Origin: SP5GCR1 sp965199685 | GTDB lineage: Bacteria; Pseudomonadota; Gammaproteobacteria; Poriferisulfidales; Oxydemutatoraceae | Direction: 5' to 3' | DNA: 64,000 bases | NCBI GenBank assembly: GCA_965199685.1 | Contig: OZ241323.1 | Coordinates: 992,001 to 1,056,000 of the forward strand | Shown here: in pieces, positions 43,995 through 52,800 of the stretch | Position numbering within the stretch: position 1 is the stretch's first letter | Layout of the letters: each line of letters begins with the position of its first letter | Program-made: the position numbers and the translations under genes | Notes under the pieces: generated by a model | Database searches by the model: none | Seen by the model: the letters and a program-made list of their open reading frames with translations, nothing else | Told to the model about the DNA's origin: nothing

Positions 43995-44403
43995 GATTCT
44001 TCCTTATAATTAGTTTCAATTACTTTAAGTAACTTATCCTCCCCCTGGATAAATTGTGCGTATAGTAGCCGATTTTTAATTTGAGGTCAAGGGGCAATTT
44101 CCCTTGTGGAGGCATGGTGGGGCTGTTGAAAAAGTACCGTCATCGCCAAGCGTAACCGCTTGCGCCATTGAATTTATGAAAATGGTAGGGCGGATTTGCA
44201 TATCCGTCCTAAAGTTGAGTCCTCGCACAAATAAAGCCGCCGATTGACCTACTGGCTCAATCGGCATTTCAATAATCTGCCCCTACGGCATGTGAAATAC
44301 TTTTTCAACAGCCCCACATGCCCTCCCGAACGCGTTGCATCTGCACAGGCAATCCATTCATTCATCTCGCTTACGGTTACCTACCGTAGGGGAGGGCTAA
44401 CAT
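43995..44403. repeat. 5' flank of the first giant gene with MITE and REP half-site
   Basis: 43995-44110 is unique upstream DNA (no clear promoter). A MITE-like element spans 44119-44315. The stretch ends with CCGTAGGGGAGGGC (from 44383) and TAACAT (44398-44403), the left half of a REP cut by the IS1380-family element. Confidence 0.75.
44119..44315. mobile_element. MITE-like element, 197 bp, well-preserved ends
   Basis: Ends GGGGCTGTTGAAAAAGTA and TACTTTTTCAACAGCCCC are perfect inverted repeats over 18 bp. The interior holds a GCCGATTGA/TCAATCGGC hairpin and the GCGTAACCGCTTGCGCC module. Confidence 0.75.
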
Positions 44404-46253
44404 CGAAAATCGTCAATAGAGAATCAAAATCGTACGCGATAGACAATTTCCTGTCAAATTATCAGGTCAATCGCCTAAAACTGAAACTTGATGATTAAAT
44501 CATTGCCAGATGCAATGAAAAAATCATCATTGACACCCAAATATACTAGAAAAATGCTCTCGCCTCTCGCATTAGCGTAGGCGTAGCCATCACCGCGAAT
44601 GCGGCTTAAGTTGATGTGTGTTAAAAACTGAGATACTAGTCTGACTGTATCAATGGGAAGTGCAGGTCTGGCAAGACCTCACCCAGATGCTCGCGTAAGG
44701 TTGCCAAAGCTCGGCTCAACAAACTAAGATAACCGTCTGGTAGTTTGAGTTTCCATTGCCGACTATGGTATACAATCTTCCCCGCCAAATCAAACAAATC
44801 CACTCGCAATGTTGATGCTCTGGCATGACGCATCTTGGGCGGTAAACCGTGGCGCATCAGTGCAAACACATTGAAAGATAACGCACATACGGCAACATAC
44901 AGCGCATTGGCTGAAAAATCACTACAGGGTGTACGACCGGCAGCAAAGTCCGTTTTCAACTCTTTAATACGGTTCTCCGCATGCTCACCGCGTTGATTAT
45001 ACAAGTGGACAATCTCGGAGTTGTTGAGTCCTTTGATATTCGTGGCAATGGCATGATAGTCATACTGATCAGTGTCATCAACAAACAGTTCCAATACTGG
45101 TTGCCGACCCAGCAACTTGGCAGCCCGTTTTTTCTGGTGTGCCAGTGGCCTGAGGGTGCGTTGGATGACGAGATCAATTACATGGTCGCTACGATACATC
45201 TGGTACTTAAGACGAGCAACCCACTGGTGGTTCGACACACTGCCGTCTTTATATCGCAAGCGTTGCCAATCCGCCCCCGACAGTGCCGCAATGGCACGGC
45301 TAATCGCCGGGTTCATTGCCGCACGAATAATAAACTCAATGTGACAGCGGATGAGATAGTCAATCACTTTGTGTTGATAGCCGGCAGAATCACTGCGCAC
45401 GCACTTGAGGCGGATACCCTTCGGCAACAGCTTTCGGCACATCTTGATGAAACCGATATTGTCAAAGTTCGGCGACACATAGCCGTGGCGCAACTGGGTG
45501 GCAATCACTTGACCGACCTCAACTAGCGTGCCGACCATCATCGAGAAACCTCGGTGGTTCTGATAGGTGCGTGTGGCACTGGCTTTCTCAGTCTCTATCA
45601 GCGTCGCATCAATATCCAAAGTCACCTCCTTGACCTTGCGATACTGCAAGGTGGCAGCAATCACCTTCTGATTGAGCTTGTTAATTAAATCCACACCCGC
45701 TCGACCCTGACGATGCAACCACCGCGATAAGGTATTGGCTCCCGGTATCTTGCTAATACCGATCAGCTTGAGCAAACCGCTTTCCTTGTGCAAACGCGAC
45801 ACATCGCTCAGACATTTCGCACCCTCGTTTTGCATCGCCACCAGTGTCGTTAGAATGTCGCCATTGAGGTAGCCACGATTGCTACGCGGTCGCCTAAATA
45901 CGATATCCGCAAGTTTCTTAAGCTTGAGTGCTTTGAACACTTTAATGACTAGCAACAAGCCACCGCGCGCAGTCAATTCCTCAGTAGTAGCGCACAGACC
46001 ATCCGCCGCTAGTTGGTGCTTATCGTGTTGCTTTTTTGGGTCTTTTTTTGCCATAATTCCTCCAATAATAGTGATGAATAAATAGTCCCTAAAGTAACAT
46101 AAAAATAAGGATTTGTACAGAGTTTTAGGTAATAAATTAATAAAAAAGATTAATAGATTTTGTTTCACCCAATGGGTGAGATCGTAATTTGCTTGAGAGT
46201 GTTGCAATATAAAGGCATGCAACCTTTTACGGTTTTCTATTGCAGAATTAGGG
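44404..46253 (-). mobile_element. IS1380-family element inserted in a REP loop
   Basis: 1850 bp, one transposase. Ends share CAATAGA-AA-C in inverted orientation (left CGAAAATCGTCAATAGAG..., right end inward CCCTAATTCTGCAATAGAA...). TAACAT stands on both sides (44398-44403 and 46254-46259); deleting one copy plus the element restores a complete REP palindrome flanked by GTAGGG and TAAAGTATCG. The 230 bp between its left end and the transposase stop holds no gene. Confidence 0.85.
44636..46054 (-). CDS. IS1380-family transposase
   Basis: 472 residues from ATG 46054, chosen for the GGAGG box 6-10 bases upstream and the basic N-terminus MAKKDPKKQHDK; the open frame upstream to 46300 is not needed. 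DDE catalytic residues: D in TLDIDATLIE, D in VRSDSAGYQ, E in EHAENRIKELKTDF. Family features NRGYLNGDILTTLVAMQNEGAKCLSDV and PGANTLSRWLHR. Length normal; appears intact. Confidence 0.92.
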   Translation of the reverse strand: MAKKDPKKQHDKHQLAADGLCATTEELTARGGLLLVIKVFKALKLKKLADIVFRRPRSNRGYLNGDILTTLVAMQNEGAKCLSDVSRLHKESGLLKLIGISKIPGANTLSRWLHRQGRAGVDLINKLNQKVIAATLQYRKVKEVTLDIDATLIETEKASATRTYQNHRGFSMMVGTLVEVGQVIATQLRHGYVSPNFDNIGFIKMCRKLLPKGIRLKCVRSDSAGYQHKVIDYLIRCHIEFIIRAAMNPAISRAIAALSGADWQRLRYKDGSVSNHQWVARLKYQMYRSDHVIDLVIQRTLRPLAHQKKRAAKLLGRQPVLELFVDDTDQYDYHAIATNIKGLNNSEIVHLYNQRGEHAENRIKELKTDFAAGRTPCSDFSANALYVAVCALSFNVFALMRHGLPPKMRHARASTLRVDLFDLAGKIVYHSRQWKLKLPDGYLSLLSRALATLREHLGEVLPDLHFPLIQSD

Positions 46254-46367
46254 TAACATGCCCTCCCTAAAGTATCGTTCTGCACTACTGTAACCGCCAC
46301 GCGCCATTAAATCACGCAAACCACTATAATGCATTGGGATGGTTTTTGATATTTAATGAATCGATTG
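46254..46367. repeat. Right half of the split REP, then the severed end of the RAYT gene
   Basis: TAACAT plus GCCCTCCC (46260-46267) complete the REP cut by the IS1380 element. Then comes the AACCGCCACGCGCCATTAAA module, and finally 46324-46367, the original 3' end of the RAYT gene (next entry). Confidence 0.75.
46324..46367 (-). pseudogene. Severed original 3' end of the RAYT gene
   Basis: Read on the minus strand through the duplicated 16-bp target (46352-46367), the codons S-I-D-S-L-N continue as I-K-N-H-P-N-A-L and a TAG at 46324-46326. This is the C-terminus that the RAYT at 48307-48903 lost when the IS1202-group element inserted. Confidence 0.75.
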
Positions 46368-46464
46368 TGTAAGCACAAAGTAGTAATGTCACCTTTTGCC
46401 CATGTAGAAATGTCACTTTTGGGCGACAATAAAGCATTTTTAACCAAGCCAAGGAGAAGATGCA

Positions 46465-47775
46465 ATGAACAAAGAGGATTACTATATGTCAGCCAAAGAA
46501 ATACAACGCCGCGATGTCATCAAGCGGTGTGTAGAGGAAAAATTACCCAGAGCCAAGGCCGCCGAGATACTCAGTATCAGTGTTCGCCATGTCAAACGAT
46601 TAATCAGTGAATACCTCAAGCATGGAGATAAGGCACTGATATCCAAGCGACGCGGCAAGCCGTCCAACAATAAAATCGCAAAAGAAATTAAAGACCGTGC
46701 CATTGAGCTGATTAGTCAGTACTATGAAGATTACGGCCCTACGCTTGCCCACGAGCATCTGTTTGAATATCATGAGGATGAGTTTGACCGTGCATTCAGC
46801 ATTGAGACATTACGCAAATGGATGATTGAAGCTGATTTGCATTACCGCAAGCAACACAAGCCGGTCAAGACATATCAAAGCCGTCGTAGACAAGACGGCA
46901 TTGGTATACTCACACAGATTGATGGTTCGCTCCATGCTTGGTTTGAGAAGCGCGGCGAGCCGTGCACGCTCATCGCCTTTATTGACGATGCGACCTCAGA
47001 GATTACCGCACTGCATTTCTGTGCTGCCGAGACCACGGCGGATTATATGCATACGCTCAAGCAACATCTGCAACGCTATGGTTGCCCACGGTGTCTGTAT
47101 TCCGACCGCCATAGCATCTTTAGCAACAATGCCAAAGAGCAACACACCTTTCAACAACCCACCCAGTTTGAGAGAGCGTTGCAACAACTCGGCATTACAC
47201 TTTACAAAGCCAAGTCTCCGCAAGCCAAAGGACGCGTTGAACGCCTGTTCAGAATCCTCCAAGACCGCTTAGTCAAAGCAATGAGGCTGCGTGGCATCTG
47301 CACCATTGAGCAGGCTAACCAGTTCGCCGAATGGTATCGCCAAAAACACAATCTGCACTTCGCCAAGCAGCCTCTAGACAGTACCGATTATCATCGCTGT
47401 GTGCCTCTTGGGGAACGCCAATTGGCACTGGTGCTTTCTCAACAGTATGATAGAAAGTTATCGAAAAACCTGATCTGTCAGCATCATAATATACAGTATC
47501 TTATCCAAACTGAGAAACCCAGTTATGCGATGCGTGGCGCACGGGTCACCGTGTGTGAGTTGCTTAATGGTGAGATTGTCATACTCTACAAGGGGCGAGA
47601 GTTGCCTTATACAACCTACCGCGAGCATCCGCCACTGTCTAAACCACATGATGAGAAAACAATCAATCCGGCGGTGGCTGAGATATTGGCAAAACACCGC
47701 ACTGGTCATAAGCCGAAGTCAGACCACCCGTGGCGACGCTACAACGAAGAGTACCTCAGTGCCAAGCAGAAGTAA
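46465..47775 (+). CDS. IS1202-group/ISNCY transposase
   Basis: 436 residues. N-terminal helix-turn-helix (AKAAEILSISVRHVKRLISEY, then GDKALISKRRGKPSNNK) and an integrase core with D in LTQIDGSLHAWF, D in CLYSDRHSIF and E in QAKGRVERLFRILQDR. RBS AAGGAGA before the ATG. Intact; same strand as the element's orientation. Confidence 0.9.
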   Translation: MNKEDYYMSAKEIQRRDVIKRCVEEKLPRAKAAEILSISVRHVKRLISEYLKHGDKALISKRRGKPSNNKIAKEIKDRAIELISQYYEDYGPTLAHEHLFEYHEDEFDRAFSIETLRKWMIEADLHYRKQHKPVKTYQSRRRQDGIGILTQIDGSLHAWFEKRGEPCTLIAFIDDATSEITALHFCAAETTADYMHTLKQHLQRYGCPRCLYSDRHSIFSNNAKEQHTFQQPTQFERALQQLGITLYKAKSPQAKGRVERLFRILQDRLVKAMRLRGICTIEQANQFAEWYRQKHNLHFAKQPLDSTDYHRCVPLGERQLALVLSQQYDRKLSKNLICQHHNIQYLIQTEKPSYAMRGARVTVCELLNGEIVILYKGRELPYTTYREHPPLSKPHDEKTINPAVAEILAKHRTGHKPKSDHPWRRYNEEYLSAKQK

Positions 47776-47797
47776 TTACTGATGTTTTATCACACCC

Positions 47798-47980
47798 GTG
47801 GCGCAGGCTATCTTACACGCCTACGCCACTGTACCGACAACGGCTTTTGTCAAATCAGTAGATACCAACCGGCAACTTGCAACTTCTAACATGCTTAGAA
47901 ATTGGCAGGTAGTAGAGGTCATCTCAACTAGAGATCGTCTCTTAATGGCACGCTATGGAGCTGGTTTTTTTAGTCGTTAA
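47798..47980 (+). CDS. Small cargo ORF in the IS1202-group element (first copy)
   Basis: 60 residues, no family recognised, no clear RBS. Encodes ...TNRQLATSNMLRNWQVVEVISTRDRLLMARYGAGF, nearly the same as the ORF at 48062-48283. Could be a degenerate passenger gene. Confidence 0.3.
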   Translation: MAQAILHAYATVPTTAFVKSVDTNRQLATSNMLRNWQVVEVISTRDRLLMARYGAGFFSR

Positions 47981-48061
47981 GCTTAATTTAGGCAAAAACC
48001 GGCACATGGTAAGCAAAAGTAAGTAGCATGAATGTTTTACTAGGCCTGTGCAAAAGCAGTC

Positions 48062-48283
48062 TTGCACGCTTGCGCCACTGCACCAACAACGGCTTTTGGC
48101 AAATCAACAGATACCAACCGGCAACTTGCAACTTCTAAAATGCCTAGAAATTGGCAGGTAGTAGAGGTCATCTCAACTAGAGATCGTCTCTTAATGGCTC
48201 GCTATGGAACTGGTTTTTTAGTCAATGAGCTTAATTTAAGCAAAAACCGGCAAATGACCCAATTTATTACTTGGTTCAAATAA
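48062..48283 (+). CDS. Small cargo ORF in the IS1202-group element (second copy)
   Basis: 73 residues, same core as the ORF at 47798-47980 (NRQLATSKMPRNWQVVEVIS...) with a longer C-terminus. The underlying DNA is a direct repeat of about 195 bp at a 249-bp offset (47812-48009 and 48061-48257). Function unknown; the substitutions preserve the frame over most of the core, which slightly favours past coding. Confidence 0.35.
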   Translation: MHACATAPTTAFGKSTDTNRQLATSKMPRNWQVVEVISTRDRLLMARYGTGFLVNELNLSKNRQMTQFITWFK

Positions 48284-48306
48284 TCCACTAACCGCATAAT
48301 GCGACC

Positions 48307-48903
48307 TTAAAGATCTAGTTTATTTAGAGTTTTATCGACATCAAGGGTGACATTTGAACTTTGGTCAGGAGGGTGACATTTGAACTTTGGGTTGACATTT
48401 AATGAATCGATTGACCATTCCTGTGGATTATATTTAATATATTTCCGGATTTCATATAACATTACCTCATTACGAATGATGCTATCCCAATAACTACGTT
48501 GCCATAGCTTTTTATCAAATCTTTGCCAACCGTATCGCTTAACTCCACGGATATAATTTGTGGTTGTCATAGTCTTCCACCATCCCACAATATGATCTAT
48601 GGAATGACATTGTTGTCTCACTTCTGTAATGGTAATAATAAAATGAATGTGATTGGGCATCACAATGCACTCATCGCATTTTATACCGGCAAACTGATTC
48701 TCAATTTGATAAAAACAAAACCATAACATATTGCCAGCATCATTACATTTCATTTGGTCATTGATAATATTGCCAAATAAACATAATTTATTTTGGACAC
48801 AAATTGTGACGAAATACATTCCTGGTTGAGCATAATCGTATCCTTTTAGTCGCATAGATTGACGATGACGGTAAGGTTTAGATTTTTGATTTTCATTTTT
48901 CAT
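48307..48903 (-). CDS. REP-associated tyrosine transposase (RAYT), 3' end replaced by an IS
   Basis: 198 residues as now read. Y1/HUH transposase of the RAYT type: GYDYAQPGMYFVTICVQNK, the metal-binding HUH pair His85/His87 in CIVMPNHIHFIITI, and the tyrosine region RKYIKYNP (Tyr155/158). Such enzymes bind REP hairpins and are held to mobilise REP/BIME elements. The last 29 residues (from VNPKFKC) are encoded by the right end of the IS1202-group element; the native protein would have ended after NIKNHPNAL at 177 residues. The catalytic core is unaffected, so it may still work. RBS AGGAACACC before the ATG. Confidence 0.85.
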   Translation of the reverse strand: MKNENQKSKPYRHRQSMRLKGYDYAQPGMYFVTICVQNKLCLFGNIINDQMKCNDAGNMLWFCFYQIENQFAGIKCDECIVMPNHIHFIITITEVRQQCHSIDHIVGWWKTMTTTNYIRGVKRYGWQRFDKKLWQRSYWDSIIRNEVMLYEIRKYIKYNPQEWSIDSLNVNPKFKCHPPDQSSNVTLDVDKTLNKLDL

Positions 48904-49897
48904 AGGTGTTCCTCATTAGTTAAAAATATTGGTTAAATGTGTATATCAAAAATTTATCAGGATAATGGGTTATTCATTCGATGATTTGGTGAACGGTAGT
49001 AAATAAAGGACGAGTGGTTTGCATAATTTGGGGGCGCGAGCGGTTGAGTATGTGCAGGACGGTAGCGTTTGGGTGGTTTGCATAAATTTGAGGACGCAAG
49101 CGGTTACAGTTTTGCGGGACGGTACCGTAGGGAGGGCAGGTATATTTAACTATGGCTTATTTGATATAAGATAAACGCTTATGTTAGCCCTCCTCTACCG
49201 TTATCATAAATTTTATGGATAAATGGAGGGGTGTGCGAGACCAGTAACGTTGGGGTGGTTTGCGTGAATTTGGTGGATGAATGGGTAGTTGGGGTAGAAC
49301 CGTCACCGTTGGGGTGGTTTGCATAATTTGATGGCGCGAGCGGTTACAGTTTTGCGGGACGGTACCGTAGGGAGGGCATGTTAGCCCTCCTCTACCGTTA
49401 TCATAAATTTAGTGGATGAATGGGGGATTGTGCGGAACCGGTACCGTTGGGGTAATTTGCGTGAATTGGAGGGCGGAAGCGGTTACAGTTTTGCGGGACG
49501 GTACCGTAGGGAGGGCATGTTAGCCCTCCCCTACGGTTGGTTACCGTAAACAAGGTGGATGAATGGATGGTTTGAACAGAGACGGCGCGTTACGGTTGGT
49601 TAACATGAATTGGATGGATGGGGGGTGTGCGGGATCGACACCATTGGGGTAGTTTGCGTGAATTTGATGGCGCGAGCGGTTACGGTTGTGCGGGACGGTA
49701 CCGTAGGGAGGGCATGTTAGCCCTCCCCTACCATTATCGTAAATTTTATGGATAAATGGGTAGTTGGTGCAAGGACGGTACGCCCGATAACGTAAACCAG
49801 ATGGATGAATGGGGGGTTGGTGCAGAACCGATACGACCACCCCGTCAGGCTTCGCCTGCCACCCCTCCACAGGAGGGGAATGATCTGTCTCTACAGG
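48904..49897. repeat. Large repeat block between RAYT and the second giant gene
   Basis: No gene in about 990 bp. Four REP palindromes (one split by a 43-bp insertion at 49138-49180; complete ones at 49370-49391, 49509-49530 and 49706-49727), repeated GGACGGTACCGTAGGG and GTTGGGGTGGTTTGC modules about every 110-190 bp, GGATGAATGG modules, and a final CAGGCTTCGCCTG plus CCCCTCC/GGAGGGG unit. Stretches match the block at 36120-36400 closely. Confidence 0.8.
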
Positions 49898-52800
49898 TTA
49901 TGGGGAAATGGGGACTGGGGTTAGGAGGCCTTCGGGGAGGACTTTGATTTGGATATGGATAGTGTTATGGATATCGGCGAAATAGGTTATCGTTTCGTCG
50001 CTATCCTCATCAAGGCGCATTGTGATGATGATTTCTCTAGAGTTGGGGGTTAGCATTGCGGTAAAGGCTTTTCCATCTCCGTTCATGAAGGGTAGTCCGT
50101 TTTCATCTGTCGTCTGCTCTACCCCGAGCTCTACCTCGCTATCTACTCTATAGGTATAGGTGATAGTGGTATTTTCCATGCCTTCAATGAGGGGAATCAG
50201 CCTGACTCTGTCTAAACCCAGTCCGACTCTTACTATGTAGCCGCCTATTGTTTCAATCACGGTTGCTCCTGATTGGTCATCCGTCGGCACAGTCAATGAA
50301 AATACAGGTCTTGGGGCTTGACCTCGCAATAAGGTGCCACATAGTTCGCAGTCGGGTAAATCGACCTCGCTTTGTAGGTACCTGAGTGCCGGGTGTTGTT
50401 TGTTGGTGCCTAAATCCCAGCTTTCCACACTCCATCCGGAAATGGATGATAGTGATTGAATGGGCATCTCGCTGATTGCACTGTTCATTATCATTCCAAC
50501 CGGGAGAAGTTGATCGACTAAGGCATGATTGTTTTGGCTTTGATCGGCATAGCTGTCAATGATTCTACCAGTGTTGATGCCAACCAATTCACCGACAAGT
50601 CTGATTCCGTCCACATTGCTGCCAGTGACATAACTTGAGGCTATCAGGTTTCGGTTATCGCCGACCAAGCCACCGACTCGGTCGTGTCCGAGCACATCAC
50701 CAAGTGCATAAGTGTTGTTGATGCTACCAACATTCAAGCCGACCAAACCACCAGCATAATAAAAGTTTCTTCTTATCATGCCAGTTATTTCATCAATATT
50801 ATTTCTTACTGTGGCAGTTGCATAACTATTATCGATGTTGCCGGCATTGACACCGATCAAACCACCGGCAAAGGAGGATCCGTGCACGGTGCCTTCACTT
50901 ATGCTGTTGATGATTTGTCCGCTGTTGATACCAGCCAAGCCACCTATGAAGAAGCCAAACTCGCGACCTAAGGGGATGTTCTCGATGAGGGTCATAGGGT
51001 TTAGCGCAAACTGTTCAGACCCACTTATAGCGTTGCTGAATGTATAGCTGTTGTTGATAAGCCCGGCGTTAGCACCCACCAGTCCGCCACTCCATGCACT
51101 TCTTGCGATAACCGTACTGATGTTAGTTTCACTACCAACATGGCTGTTGATGATCGTGCCTTGGTTGTGACCGACCAAGCCACCAGCTAAATATTGACTG
51201 CGCACATCTGCACTCGGAAGCCTAAGATTGATGATGCGAGCATTGGGTCCAGTATGGCCAAATAATCCAGCATAATGACTTGGAATTCTTGGAAATCTAC
51301 TAGTCCTATTAATCATTAGGTTAGCAATGCTGTAGTTGGCGGTGGTTGCGTTGAATTCGGCATTGAAAGGCGCAGTGCGATTTCCTATCGGTCGCCAACC
51401 ATTGCCTTCAGTCCATAATGGTTTGTTTGTTTCTGGATTACGATAGCTTTCAACATCGGTGAAGTCTAAGTCTCTCGTCAGCTCATAGCCTCTGCAAACA
51501 TCATTTCTAACACCATTGCTACTTTCTCCGCAAATATTTGGGATGCCGTCCAGATGGGCATGTATTTCATACAAGTCTTCCAAATCACAAATCTCTATCA
51601 AACCGCGGTCTCTGCTGGATTCATCACATTCCCCTTTCAGTTCATCGCTTAGGTTAGGTTGTGTGGGTATTGTTATTCTGTAATTTGCGCTTCTGATTGC
51701 TGATCCAGATCCAAGTACTGCTCTAACAAAAAAAAGACTTAGACCATCTAACGGAAGTGTAAATGGGGCTTCTTGTCTATTGATTTGTATCTGAACTGAA
51801 GCATCCGGCCTATTCACTGTCGCTGCCACCGTTATTTCGGTTGCAGTAGTAGGGATATCAAAGATCTCATAACTAAATAGAATAGTTGGGTCAAACGGAG
51901 GTTCCAATGTGCCGACTGATAAAGTCAGACTGGTCAAAAACTGCCGGTTTGTGCCTCTTGCTGAGTCTTCGTCTTCGCGGAGAAGTGGTGTGCCGCAAAT
52001 CGGTAATTTCACTCGATAATCAGTCTGTCTAGCAACACAACTTGAATAGCCGTTGTTGTCAAGAGTGTTTGTGTACACTAGTGTCGGCGTACTAGATAAT
52101 TCGGTAAATGTGCCGCCGTTTATGTTCGTTCCGACCAAATCACCGATATTATACGCTCCTACCACATTATTACCAGCATAGCCGTTAATAATCGTACCAG
52201 CATCGTTGTTGCCAACCAAACCGCCGACATTTGTGCTACCGATTACATCACCAAGTGCATAGCTGTTATCGATGGTACCGCCATCGTTATTGCCGACCAA
52301 ACCACCGACATCGAAAGTACCTCTCGCAACATTGGTGGCAAAGCTGTTCGTGATAGATCCACCTCCCTCAAATGGGGCTTCGCTGTGGTTGTAGCCAACT
52401 AATCCTCCACTCGCAATGTTACTTAAAATACTATCACCATCATCTGCTATTGCATCAAGTGCATAGCTGTCGCTGATCGGGCCAAAGCTATAACCTGCCA
52501 GACCACCAGCTGCAAATTTCGCTCTTACGGTAACTTGTGTATAGCTATTGACGATTGAACCGTAATTAGAACCAACTAACCCACCAGCCCAGGCGTGAGT
52601 TGCTTCTACGTCAACCTCAGTGTTTGAAGTAAGCCTTGCCGAGCTGTTAGCAATCAGAGAACTCGCAATAACTTCACCGTCACTATTGGTTTCTCTACTC
52701 GTCAAGCCTGCTAAAGCACCGACCGCATACCGCCCTGTGATGTTTGGACGCTGAAGCTCAATATCTAAAATTTGGGCACGGGGGCCAATCACACCGAACA

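Larger units (their letters stand above)
46368..48397 (+). mobile_element. IS1202-group (ISNCY-type) element with long target duplication
   Basis: 2030 bp. Inverted ends TGTAAGCACAAAGT.... and (right, inward) TGTCAACCCAAAGT...., both followed by AATGTCACC; a second internal copy of the AATGTCAC motif lies next to each end. Flanked by a 16-bp direct repeat TTTAATGAATCGATTG (46352-46367 and 48398-48413), long duplications being typical of the group. Carries the transposase and about 600 bp of duplicated extra DNA. Confidence 0.88.

Noticed and set aside
44981..45526. 181-codon plus-strand frame inside the IS1380 transposase
   Set aside because: Antisense shadow of the transposase, no domain features.
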